A stretch of DNA of 64,000 nt from Costus lasius (taxonomy: Eukaryota > Streptophyta > Magnoliopsida > Zingiberales > Costaceae), in NCBI GenBank assembly GCA_027563935.2, contig CM050454.1:53038596-53102595 (forward strand), given 5' to 3'. A program made the position numbers and the translations under genes. Positions 48,454 to 60,705 of this stretch are shown one piece after another. Below the pieces are notes generated by a model. The model saw only the letters and a program-made list of their open reading frames with translations. It ran no database searches and was not told the origin of the DNA. How positions within the stretch are numbered: position 1 is the stretch's first letter; each line of letters begins with the position of its first letter.

Positions 48454-48923
48454 GCTGTATTTTCTAAACTCTTCTCTTCCTTTGATTTTTGACTCTCTAA
48501 AACCATGGAATATTGTAACTTCTTCACCATGCTAGCTTAAACTCCTCTTGGGACATGTGGGTGTTATTCCCTTGATATTTCAATGACAAAATAACTTTTC
48601 TCACATCAATATATCTTTGCTATAGTTATTTTACTCAAGTGATTTATGCCTTCAATCGTTTTTAGCATCATGCATTAACTTGTTTTAGAGTTTTACGCTA
48701 TGGACTGAGAAGATGATATCATAGAACTTGGAACCCTAGAATTTATTGTAAGAGCTCATCGCAAGAGATTGGTTGTGCTCTTACCCATAGATTTTAGAAG
48801 CTTATTTCTTGTTAATGTTATGATCTAGAATTTATTGTTGTTTTAGACATGATAACATGCTGGAGATAGATGTTAGATTGTTTGAAAGCCTTGAGTAAAA
48901 CCTGCGAAACTAAGGTGCGAGAG

Positions 48924-50600
48924 TGTTGGGGTATGCCCTTAAGGCTAATGTTTGAGGCCTTGGGATTGTATCAGTATCATGTATAAACTCTTATGTTTAT
49001 AAAGTCAATGGTTGTTATTCAGGTTGTTATATTATCTGCTGCAATACATATACTTCTGAATAATGTCTCAATGCTGTTCAGCTTGGCTGACATGCATTTT
49101 TGTCCTTAGTCGAGATATCTTGGTGAACATGAGATAGCCTTGATGTGATTGAGACTAATATGTATTCTAATCTTATAGGATGCTTCGAGCATGGAATAAG
49201 ATGTAGACTCATGGGTACATTGGATGTACTGGACAGACCCTACTAGGATATTCAATTGCTTGTCACAATGTGAATAATCCTTGAATGCAACAAGTGGCAC
49301 ATGTCCTCTGACTTGAGATCACTTGTGTTTCTAAATGATGATTGTCATTGTTTTGAGGTAGTTCAATATCATTTGAAACATAATGGTTATAGATTATCTT
49401 GGATAATGATCATGAGTCATGTTAGGGCACTAGTGATAGATATAGGATTGCCGTCTCCTTAATTGGAGTGTGATGTTCTAAAGGGGCCCCCTGGATGAGA
49501 TGATTGAGAAAGTGTATGGCCATACCCAGGTGACTATGTTCATCTGATCTAATCATGCTCGTCATATTGGAGTTACAAGCTTGACACGTTTGTCCAATAA
49601 AGAACATCCAGTGGCAAAGGAAGCTTGTTTGCCTTGTGAGTTGGATTCACACTTGTGCTGTGGTTTGGGTGTAGTCTTGGAAGACTCTTTTCTTTATATC
49701 GGGAGACAGTGATGTGTTGCTAGATACCCCTCACTGATCGTGATAACGTAAGTTATCATTACCGACATTTAAAGGAAACCCTTAGGGTCGCACAATTTGA
49801 TGATATGGCTTACTTAAGTCAGATCGTATGGACTGAATTGTTTTGGTTCAGTTTAAAGGGATTTAATCTCTGATTGTAAGTGAGGTCTGGTCTGATCATG
49901 TTTGATTGATTAGGGCTTGAGATCGGTAAGCTTCGATCGAGAGAATGGATGCTAGATCGGTGAGATCAGCAGCATCAAGAGATCAACGGTCAGATCAAGA
50001 ACCTTAGGGTTTAATGTGATCTGGGCTAATGGCTTGGGTTAATTGGTCTTTGAACCAGACCAAAGTGAACCGGCTCATCAAGTGAGCGCATGGTTCAAAG
50101 GGAAAAAGAGATTTGCGACTTGTTCAATTGGTGTGAACAAGTGAACGTTGAGGCTTTGCTATTTTTAGCTAGCATGTTCTCTAACGTGACCACGCCTCAC
50201 GTTCACGCCAAGCAACTCTATTCTCGCCTTTTGTTCTTCTCTCTCGACGCCAAGATTTTCGAGAGGTGAGAAGAGGTAGACAAAAAAGAGAAGGTCTCGC
50301 CAAGCAAAGGATTCTCTTCCCTTCCATTCGACAAGGACTCCTTAGAACCTTGCTAGCACAAGGAGCACTAAGGGAGTAGGCGATCACATCTTGTGTGCGA
50401 GCCATTTGGAGGAGAAGCACTTGAGTCTCTTCTTCCTAGACACCATCCATACAATGGCATCGGTATGGTTCTTTTCATTGTATAAGATTTATGTTGATCA
50501 TACTATCTGCAAAGATCCTAGAAACCTCCTTCCGCTATGTCAAAACCTCCATATGCGCCTATTAGGGTTTCGCCCCCCCCCTTGTTAAGGGGACACTTCA
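48924..50600 (+). repeat. 5' LTR of Copia-B (1677 bp)
   Basis: TGTTGGGGTATGCCC to GGACACTTCA. A poly-C run of about 9 lies near 50573. The LTR length and start match the Angela/BARE lineage. Confidence 0.95.
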
Positions 50601-50602
50601 AT

Positions 50603-50614
50603 TGGTATCAGAGC
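50603..50614 (+). other. Primer-binding site of Copia-B
   Basis: TGGTATCAGAGC, perfect initiator tRNA-Met complement, two bases after the LTR. Confidence 0.95.
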
Positions 50615-52407
50615 AGGCTTAATGCATGTTTTATGATTGCTTAAGGCGTTGTGATCCTTGTTTGCAAATGTATGCTTAGATCTATAACATGCGAATATTA
50701 CATGTTAAGTTATTGCATATGTGAAACTTGATTTATGTTTCCTTGGCGCATGTTTGTTGGCGCATAGTTGTTTTTCTCAAAAACTTTATGACTTGCGCGA
50801 CCTTCATTAGATCTAAGAGGCCCTGCTTTAAACACTTAAACGGGTTATTAGGGTTGAAGTCACAGTCTAGTCTAAGATCCAACCAGTCTGATCAGACTAT
50901 CTGACAGCCTAGATGGGTCGACCAGATGGCAGCTGTGCGCAAGCACGAGGTGGCTATAGGTCGACTGCGGACAGGCGTGTAGCGATGTCTGGTTGAGACA
51001 ACCAATGAACGCACATGAGTTAGGCCCGGGGTCACACCCGTTTGCCAGAACTCATGAGGTCGTTCAGCCCTTGTCGCATGCATGGTTGACCATTTGGTCG
51101 ACTCAAGTCAGTTAGGACTTGGTGCATACAAGGGCAGTGGATCTGACTAGGTCTGATGAGTGGATCCCTAGTAATGGACCGTTGTAAGGTTGTAGGGCAC
51201 ATAAGGAAAATAAAATTGATGCCAATGGGTTTTTGAAAATTTTATTTTCTTAAATGGATCACATGTTGATTGAATGCCATATGCCTGTTTATTTCATCTT
51301 ATGTGGGACGCCTTATTAATGTGTGCTGTGCTGGGGCCTGCGTGCCTGTATTAAAGTTGTAAATTAATTTTTATTGTGATCTGCGCATCACATTTTATTT
51401 AATTTATAAAGTGTAATTGACCTGCGTGTCAATCTTGTCTAGATAGATTAAATTGTAATTTAATCAGACAAGAGCACAGAGCACACTTGGCAGAGGCGCA
51501 TGCAGCAGAGGCTTGACCAGGTGGGAGGTCTAGGGTTCGACCCTATGACAGGCGCAATTACCTGGTGGGCGCACCTCAGCTGCAGTGGGCGCTTGGGCCC
51601 TGGTTAGGGCCAGATGAGGAGCAAAAGCCCCATGAAGAAAAGCAAGTGAAGACTTAAGTTAAATTAAGGTCTTTCTTAGGCTTAATGGGCTTTTACCACA
51701 TAAGATCAGCATGCTTTCATTTATTGTTTAAATAATAGGAAATGCATGAATTAATCTTCTGCTATCACCATAGGAATTGCATGATAGTTAAGAAGATAAA
51801 AGACCGTTAAAATCCAACGCTAAATATCAAGCTCGCGAAACCTCACTTTTCTGACTATCGTTGGGGCCGTGTTGTACCCACTCAGTGGGCACGCCCATCT
51901 ATCTTCAGACGGTGTGTGATTACACCTGCGTGTTACAGGGAAGGGATTTATCGCTTCTCGTTGCTCAGCATAGCACGTGGTGGTCCAGGGAGTAGGTCGG
52001 GTCAGTTTGACCATATAGGCTACATACTGAGCATATGTGAGCTATATGGAGGCAGCCATCTGAGGGATCAGAGACTGTGTTGTACCAACTCAGTTGGCAC
52101 AGTCGGCTGGATTGCCCAGATGAAGAGGAATCGCATGGGTTGGCGATTGGCAGGGACTGCCTACCAGAAATTAGTGCTTGTACTCTCTGTGCATCTTATC
52201 TCGCCTGAGCGGGACGCGGAGACCAAGTGTGAAATCTGGATCCCATCTCACTAAAAGAGTTCAACTCTTTCGGGCTGTTTTTGCTAGATTTTTCAGTCAG
52301 ATAAAATAGTGAGAAAAGAATCATTCTTAAGTCCTGAATTGATTCTTAACATTGATACTGACCTTGCTGTTCTTGCATTGTTGTAGATTTCTGCAGCAAC
52401 GAACACC
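50615..52407 (+). other. Leader of Copia-B
   Basis: About 1.8 kb, non-coding. Contains hairpins CCCACTCAGTGGG (51877-51889) and CCAACTCAGTTGG (52085-52097), each just after GTTGTA. A third hairpin-like stretch, CGCCTGAGCG (about 52202), sits where Copia-D has CCCACCCTCGTGGG. Confidence 0.8.
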
Positions 52408-52809
52408 ATGAGCTTCAATGTGCGATCCCTACTGGAAAGGGAGAAGTTTGCTGGGCCAAACTTCTCAGACTGGTACGGACACCTTAAGATTGTTCTTAAG
52501 GCAGAGAGGAAACTGTATGTCCTCGAGACGGCTGTACCGCCTCAACCCGCTCCGAACGCCACAAGGGCGGTTCGGGATGCCTATGAAAAGCATGTCAATG
52601 ATAGCATTGATGTCGCTTGCCTGATGCTAGCGTCTATGACGCCACAGCTGCAGCTGTCACATCCCGTTATCTTAACCCCAAACAAGCAACACAAGTCACA
52701 AAGGAACAGGATGTTATCACACAGGATCGATGCACATGCTAAGTAAAACCAAGTTCAGGAAAAGTCGATCTGAAAATTTTTCGAGAATCCACACATTGAA
52801 ATTCCACAA

Positions 52810-53060
52810 AACACAAATTCACAAATGTACCTGCCACCACGCAATACTTGCACTAGACATATGCAAGTCAACAGTTATATCAAAACCACATAAAATCCGT
52901 AAAATCCATAATCACGTAAGGGTACCTGCCACCAGGCAATACTTGCACTAGACATATGCAAGTCAACAGTTATATCAAAACCACATAAAATCCGTAAAAT
53001 CCATAATCACGTAAGGGTACCTGCCACCAGGCAATACTTGCACTAGACATATGCAAGTTC
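52810..53060. repeat. Three ~95-bp tandem units in the solo LTR
   Basis: Units contain 'gtacctgccaccaggcaata', 'gacatatgcaagtcaacag' and 'aatccataatcacgtaag'. The first two units are nearly identical. The third diverges in its last part. Confidence 0.85.
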
Positions 53061-54859
53061 ACATTTATATCAAATCGGATCGCAAAATACAAATCAAATC
53101 GAAATTCGAAGCAAAGCCACAATATCGGTTTTATAAACTCATAGAACTAACATCAATGACCCAAACACCGAAAACAGGCCAAAGCCCTCGGTGACACAAA
53201 AATCAAAATCTCAAAACTGCCACAACCGGCAACACTGGTTCACAAAGTTTAGCCATAACCGGCCCCAGTTAACTAAACACAATTAAATCTTATACATCAA
53301 ACCAGCATAATATCCATATCAACACAAGTCCCATATAAAACGCTAACTCAGGTAGTGCGCCCCTGTTCTACACCTGAAAATATTGAGGGAGTGAGCTACA
53401 CAGCCCAGTGAGTGGATAGTCTCATTCGACTATCCATAACATACACTCAAAGATACATGCAGATTGTTTTTAAAATCTTTAGCAGAACATTATGTCAACA
53501 TATAACTAAAACAAAGAACAGAAAACAAAGAACAGAACTCATATAAACAATTAAATGTACAGACATCACACAAATGTTGCCACAGAGTAACCAAGGTTCT
53601 AGAGCCATACTCTAAACCTACAAAACACACCAACCACTTACCACTTTAGTTGTTGTCCAGCATAAATCAAGAGTGACCACTATGGTCCAACCCGGCTTTG
53701 GCCTAAGCACTGGGAGAAGCCTGCAAATCACATGCAACACAAACATGGACGGTGTGTAGACTCAAGAGGTAATCCCCATCCGGTCAAGATGTGATACCTT
53801 GATCTACACCACCCCATAACACAAAAATCTAAAAGTCTAAGAGTGATGACATCAAGAGGTGGCCCCTGTCCGACCAAGACATGGCACTTTGCTTCAATCA
53901 CTCGTTCTCCCAAAGGGTTCTTATCTGGACAACCACTAGACACACCTTATATATTATTTCACAATCACAAAAGTGGACTCCTAAGTGTCAACCTGACTCT
54001 AGGATAGTCATTTTCATCACGATAATCACAACAGACAGGCTGAAACATCAACCCCTCACATATCACAAACACAGGGCTGAAATCTCCAACCCCTAACATA
54101 TCACATATAGACTATCCCCTTGAGTACACAATTACACTTAGCCTTAGTCCTATCCGTCCAATCACATCACATAACATTCGAAACCACATAATCACATAAT
54201 GTATTATAGAGTCCTTAGGTTTCATGCTGATCAGTTCGGTTTAACCTTGCTAAGTTATCACCCAAATTTCTCAAACAAGGATACATGGCCATAAATATAT
54301 AACATGTTGCACATAGAGAAAAAAATCATGGATCCTATAACATTATTAGCATTTATCAAGGCCTTCATAAAATCAACATAAGATTAAAGTTTGTATTCTT
54401 ATCATCTAATTCACATAACACCACATGTAGCCCACGGTTCCTACAACATATTATCTACTTAAACTTTAACATTAGTTAACAAGAATTTCATGCTCAAGAA
54501 TCACTGATTTAAAGCAACCTAAATTCCACATAAGAAATATCTTAAATTTCATGTTATAAAGTTTCGGTTTTCATGATAGACACACCTTAAGTTTCGGTTC
54601 TTAGCATGGTAAAATTATCAAGAAATTAAACTTATCATCTAACATAAACAAATGGATATAGTTCAAATAAGACACCCCACTCACCTCTTATCTTGAACCG
54701 TGAACACAAGAAGAAATTCTCTCCACCAACACTCGTCTAAGGGTCTTAATGTTCCACCAAAGTTCTTAGGTAGACGCCACCAAAGGAAGAGAAAACGCCA
54801 CCAAGCACCAAGGAACGCCGGCCAAGGGAAGAAGGAAGAAGAAGAATTTCCTCCAATCC

Positions 54860-54920
54860 TCCAAGAAATCGCCCAAGCCTTCAAGAAATCGCCCAAGCCT
54901 TCAAGAAATCGCCCAAGACG
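54860..54920. repeat. 20-bp tandem repeat, three copies
   Basis: 'atcgcccaagccttcaagaa' repeated at about 54867, 54887 and 54907 (last copy incomplete). Confidence 0.85.
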
Positions 54921-57900
54921 CCAACTTCTTTGCCCTAGCCGTCCGCCCCCCCTTGGATCTTTGGTTTTTAAATTTTCAAACCCGCTAACTAATTAATTCG
55001 AATAGGGTTTATGAATTAACCCACTTACTGATTAATTCAAATTTTAAACCCAAAATCCATCTAACTTAAGTGTAAACCCAATAACCCATAATTAATTATT
55101 CACTTAAGCGAAAATCCAATAAGGATTTAATTAACATCCAATAAGCTCTAATTAATTAATTACTAGAGTCAAAATCCATTAAGACTTAAATTAATATCCA
55201 CTAACCCTTTGCCACTAATTTATAACTAACCCCTTAAGGTTTTTAGAGATAAAATTCTCCCCCATCCTAGGGTTGACGAAATTAAAACATAGAAACATAT
55301 CACAGTCAAAGATTTAAATCAAGAATAATACTTACAAGGAATTAAAATTCTTGGATCTTACAGCAGCGTCAGCATGAGGATATGTCTGCTATAGAAATGA
55401 TAGCAAACCTCAAGATGCTATATGCTGCACAGGCGAGGACTGAGCGCTATAATTTGACCAAGCTTTTCTTTCAGAGCAAACTGGCTGAAGGGAGTCCAGT
55501 GGGAGCTCATGTGCTCAAGATGATTGGGCACAAAGAGGCTCTAGAGAAACTGGGGCATACCATCAATCAGGAGCTTGCTGTAGACATTATTCTGCAGTCT
55601 CTCCCGGCCTCTTTCGATCCTTTCATTATTAATTTTAATATGAACAAGATCGACTGTACTCCGGCAGAGTTGCTGAATATGCTCTTGACTACAGAGGAAA
55701 CTCTAAAGGACAAGCCTTCAACCTCTGTCTTGATGTTCCCTTCCAGGAACAAGAAGAAGGGGAAGAAGGGCAAAGCCCCTGTCAAGAATTACAACAAGGC
55801 TCTGAAACAGAAGGTTAAGCGGTCGAAGGAATACAGATGTTTCCACTGTGGCCAGCTGGGTCACTGGAAAAAGGACTGTAAAGCGCTCCAAGGAGACAAG
55901 AAGGGAAGCATCGCTTCCGGCTCAGGTATTTTCGTGACTGAAGTCATGATATCCTCTTCTTCTATTTCATGGGTGTTGGACACTGCATGTGGAGTTCACA
56001 TTTGTTCGAATGTACAGGAACTCAAGAGAAGAAGACAGGTGGGACAGCATGAGGTGGACCTACGAGTTGGAAACGGGGCACGGGTTGCTGCTGTTGCGGT
56101 AGGAGAATATTACATCTCATTACCATCTGGACTTGTATTAGAACTAAACAATTGTTACTTTGTACCTAGCATTACTAAAAATATTATCTCCATTCCTGCT
56201 CTTGTCAGGAAAGGTTTTTCCTTTGAATGCAATATTTCAAAGTGTGTTCTTTCTTTAGATAATATTGTTTATGCTACTGGATCAATTAACAATGGGTTAT
56301 TCATGTTGGACATGGAATGTTCTATACAAAACATTGATAATAAGAAAGCCAAGTATGCTGATGACAGCACCTTGTTATGGCATAGTCGTTTAGGCCATAT
56401 TAACAAGAAACGCATTAAGCGGTTGCATGATCATGGACTGCTGGGATCATTCTCCTATGAGGAGATTGATACATGCAAAGCTTGTTTATTGGGTAAAATG
56501 ACGAAGGCTCCTTTTCCTCACAAAGGTCAAAAGGCTTCAGGTTTACATGACCTTATACACAGTGATGTGTGTGGGCCATTTAGTAAACATGCCAGAGGTG
56601 GCTATTCATACTTCATTACCTTTACTGATGATTTCAGTAGATATGGGTATGTCTATCTAATGAGACATAAAAGTGAATCTTTTGACAAGTTCAAAGAGTT
56701 CAAGAATGAAGTACAGAATCAGCTAGGCCGAAATATCAAGGCACTTCGTTCTGATCGAGGTGGAGAATACCTAAGTCGAGAGTTTACTGACTATCTGAAG
56801 GAGTGTGGGATTATCTCACAGCTCACTCCGCCAGGAACACCGCAATGGAATGGTGTGTCCGAGAGGAGAAATAGAACATTACTTGATATGGTTCGTTCTA
56901 TGATGAGTCAGGCTGCTCTACCTTACTCCTTTTGGGGATTTGCACTGGAAACAGCTGCAAAGGTACTAAACCGAGTGCCATCCAAGGCAGTTTCAAAGAC
57001 TCCATATGAGTTATGGTATGGGAAACAGCCTAGCTTGACATTTATCAAGATCTGGGGTTGCGAGGCTTATGTCAAAAAGCTCGCCTCTGGGAAACTAGAG
57101 AGCAGATCTGAGAAATGCATCTTTGTCGGTTACCCTAAGGAAACTAAGGGTTATTATTTCTACGATCCTAAAGAGAACAAGGTATTTGTTGCTCGGACGG
57201 CTATTTTTCTTGAGAAGGAGTTTCTTCTGCAAGAGGCCAGTGGGAGAGAAATAAAGCTGGATGTGAATCCAGAAGAAGGACAAAGTAGTCAAGCACAGTT
57301 GGATGAGCCTGAGCCGGTAGAACAGGTTATTGAACAACCTGAGGCTCAGATATCACGGGAACCGCGAAGATCGGGAAGGATCCGTCAACAGCCTGAGCGC
57401 TATGACGGAGTCTACATCATTGATCATGATGAACCCCTTACTTATGCGGATGCGGTCAGTGGACCGGATTCAGCTAGATGGCTTGAAGCTATGCGAGCCG
57501 AGATGGACTCCATGTCAGATAACCAAGTCTGGGATTTGGTTGATCCGCCTCCGGGAGTAATCCCTATAGGCTGTAAATGGATCTTCAAGAAGAAGATTGA
57601 CATGGATGGTAACGTGGTTACCTATAAGGGCAGGCTAGTTGCGAAAGGTTTCAAACAAATCTACGGGATAGATTATGATGAAACTTTCTCTCCTGTAGCC
57701 ATGTTCAAGTCTATTCGGATTATACTTGCGATAGCGGCATATTATGATTATGAGATCTGGCAAATGGATGTGAAGACCGCTTTCCTTAATGGAAAACTAG
57801 ATGAGGATGTGTATATGACACAACCTGAAGGTTTCACCAATCCATCAGATCGTCATAAAATATGCAAGTTAAAGAAGTCTATTTATGGACTTAAGCAAGC

Positions 57901-59014
57901 ATCTAGAAGCTGGAATATTCGTTTTGATGAATCAATCTGTGAGTTTGGTTTCATCAAGAACGAAGATGACCCGTGTGTATATAAGAGGTTTAGTGGGAGC
58001 GTGATTACTTTCCTAGTCCTCTACGTCGATGATATCTTAATCATTGGAAACGATATTCCTGAACTCCATGCTGTTAAAGCATGGTTAAGGAAATGTTTCC
58101 AGATGAAAGATTTAGGAGAAGCAGCCTATGTGTTAGGTGTGAAGATCTACAGGGATAGATCTAAGAGGCTTCTCGGGCTGTGCCAGAGTACTTACATCGA
58201 TAAGGTCCTGGAGAGATTCCATTTAGAGAATTCTAAAAGAGGATATCTTCCAGTCAGACATGGTCTGAATCTTTCGAAGAGTCAGTGTCCACAAACACAG
58301 ACTGAGAAAGATGAAATGGACAATACGCCTTATGCTTCGGCTGTTGGGTCCATTATGTATGCGATGTTATGTACTCGCCCAGACGTCGCTTACGGGTTAA
58401 GCGTGACCAGTCGGTTCCAAAGTAATCCAGGTCAGGCGCACTGGATTGCAGTCAAGAACATTTTAAAATATCTGCGGAGGACCAAAGCTATGTTCTTGGT
58501 ATATGGAGGTCAGGAAGAACTCAGTATTGAAGGATATACTGACGCTTCGTTCCAATCTGACCAGGATGATTTCCAATCGCAATCAGGCTATGTTTTTAGC
58601 TTGAATGGTGGAGCAGTGGTGTGGAAAAGTTTCAAACAGTCTATCGTTGCTGATTCCACAACAGAAGCCGAGTATGTTGCAGCCTCAGAAGCATCAAAGG
58701 AGGCAGTGTGGATTCGTAAGTTCGTTCAGGAACTTGGTGTTGTTCCTTCGAGTGCAGATCCTTTGGTTATCTTCTGTGATAACACTGGAGCAATCGCACA
58801 AGCAAAGGAACCACGGTCGCACCAGAAGTCCAAGCACATACAGAGACGGTTTCATTTGATCCGGGAGATCATTGATCAAGGCGAGATCAAAGTCTGCAAG
58901 GTTCATACAGATGACAATCTGGCTGACCCGCTTACCAAGCCTCTGGCGCAGTAGAAGCATGAGAAGCACTGTAATAATATGGGTTTGAGATTTCTCAACC
59001 ATTAGATTAAGTGC

Positions 59015-59024
59015 AAGTGGGAGA
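59015..59024 (+). other. Polypurine tract of Copia-B
   Basis: AAGTGGGAGA, ending one base before the 3' LTR. Same as in Copia-A. Confidence 0.9.
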
Positions 59025-59025
59025 T

Positions 59026-60705
59026 TGTTGGGGTATGCCCTTAAGGCTAATGTTTGAGGCCTTGGGATTGTATCAGTATCATGTATAAACTCTTATGTTT
59101 ATAAAGGCAATGGTTGTTATTCAGGTTGTTATATTATCTGCTGCAATACATATACTTCTGAATAATGTCTCAATGCTGTTCAGCTTGGCTGACATGCATT
59201 TTTGTCCTTAGTCGAGATATCTTGGTGAACATGAGACAGCCTTGATGTGATTGAGACTAATATGTATTCTAATCTTATAGGATGCTTCGAGCATGGAATA
59301 AGATGTAGACTCATGGGTACATTGGATGTACTGGACAGACCCTACTAGGATATTCAATTGCTTGTCACAATGTGAATAATCCTTGAATGCAACAAGTGGC
59401 ACATGTCCTCTGACTTGAGATCACTTGTGTTTCTAAATGATGATTGTCATTGTTTTGAGGTAGTTCAATATCATTTGAAACATAATGGTTATAGATTATC
59501 TTGGATAATGATCATGAGTCATGTTAGGGCACTAGTGATAGATATAGGATTGCCGTCTCCTTAATTGGAGTGTGATGTTCTAAAGGGGCCCCCTGGATGA
59601 GATGATTGAGAAAGTGTATGGCCATACCCAGGTGACTATGTTCATCTGATCTAATCATGCTCGTCATATTGGAGTTACAAGCTTGACACGTTTGTCCAAT
59701 AAAGAACATCCAGTGGCAAAGGAAGCTTGTTTGCCTTGTGAGTTGGATTCACACTTGTGCTGTGGTTTGGGTGTAGTCTTGGAAGACTCTTTTCTTTATA
59801 TCGGGAGACAGTGATGTGTTGCTAGATACCCCTCACTGATCGTGATAACGTAAGTTATCATTACCGACATTTAAAGGAAACCCTTAGGGTCGCACAATTT
59901 GATGATATGGCTTACTTAAGTCAGATCGTATGGACTGAATTGTTTTGGTTCAGTTTAAAGGGATTTAATCTCTGATTGTAAGTGAGGTCTGGTCTGATCA
60001 TGTTTGATTGATTAGGGCTTGAGATCGGTAAGCTTCGATCGAGAGAATGGATGCTAGATCGGTGAGATCAGCAGCATCAAGAGATCAATGGTCAGATCAA
60101 GAACCTTAGGGTTTAATGTGATTTGGGCTAATGGCTTGGGTTAATTGGTCTTTGAACCAGACCAAAGTGAACCGGCTCATCAAGTGAGCGCATGGTTCAA
60201 AGGGAAAAAGAGATTTGCGACTTGTTCAATTGGTGTGAACAAGTGAACGTTGAGGCTTTGCTATTTTTAGCTATCATGTTCTCTAACGTGACCACGCCTC
60301 ACGTTCACGCCAAGCAACTCTATTCTCGCCTTTTGTTCTTCTCTCTCGACGCCAAGATTTTCGAGAGGTGAGAAGAGGTAGACAAAAAAGAGAAGGTCTC
60401 GCCAAGCAAAGGATTCTCTTCCCTTCCATTCGACAAGGACTCCTTAGAACCTTGCTAGCACAAGGAGCACTAAGGGAGTAGGCGATCACATCTTGTGTGC
60501 GAGCCATTTGGAGGAGAAGCACTTGAGTCTCTTCTTCCTAGACACCATCCATACAATGGCATCGGTATGGTTCTTTTCATTGTATAAGATTTATGTTGAT
60601 CATACTATCTGCAAAGATCCTAGAAACCCCCTTCCGCTATGTCAAAACCTCCATATGCGCCTATTAGGGTTTCGCCCCCCCCCCCCTTGTTAAGGGGACA
60701 CTTCA
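59026..60705 (+). repeat. 3' LTR of Copia-B (1680 bp)
   Basis: Nearly identical to 48924-50600. The clearest difference is the poly-C run (about 12 C against 9). Confidence 0.95.

Larger units (their letters stand above)
52655..55362 (-). repeat. Solo LTR (2708 bp) nested in Copia-B gag
   Basis: TGTCACATCCCG to GGATCTTACA with perfect 5-bp target duplications GCAGC (52650-52654 and 55363-55367). Read in reverse it starts TGTAAGATCC and ends GGGATGTGACA, the normal direction of gypsy Tekay/Del-like LTRs. No coding domain, so a solo LTR. Frames at 53728-54996 are not genes. Confidence 0.88.
52408..58954 (+). pseudogene. Copia-B gag-pol polyprotein, split by a solo LTR
   Basis: Coding parts 52408-52654 and 55368-58954 join in frame across the insertion to 1277 codons with no internal stop. 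Approximate residues: gag 1-239, zinc knuckle [14 protein letters not shown] 240-253, protease active site DTAC from 277, gag-pre-integrase near 410 (LWHSRLGHI), integrase catalytic D472, D535, E571, RT motif YVDD at 958-961, RNase H from about 1050 (GYTDASF, TEAEYVAASEASK). Only the solo LTR in gag, and a CAG-to-TAG change ending the frame 18 residues earlier than in Copia-A, break it. In an intact element this makes capsid, protease, integrase and RT/RNase H. As it stands, translation would run from gag into the LTR. Confidence 0.95.
48924..60705 (+). mobile_element. Copia-B: nearly complete Angela/BARE-lineage copia, plus strand
   Basis: LTRs 48924-50600 and 59026-60705, perfect target duplications GAGAG (48919-48923 and 60706-60710), PBS 50603-50614, gag-pol split only by a solo LTR (52655-55362), polypurine tract 59015-59024. 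About six substitutions between the LTRs by eye in 1.68 kb, so it is young. Inserted in the Athila 3' LTR, opposite in direction to Copia-A of the same family. Confidence 0.95.

Noticed and set aside
54700..54996. 98-codon frame rich in Pro, Arg and Lys
   Set aside because: Within the solo LTR and partly made of a 20-bp tandem repeat. No gene features.
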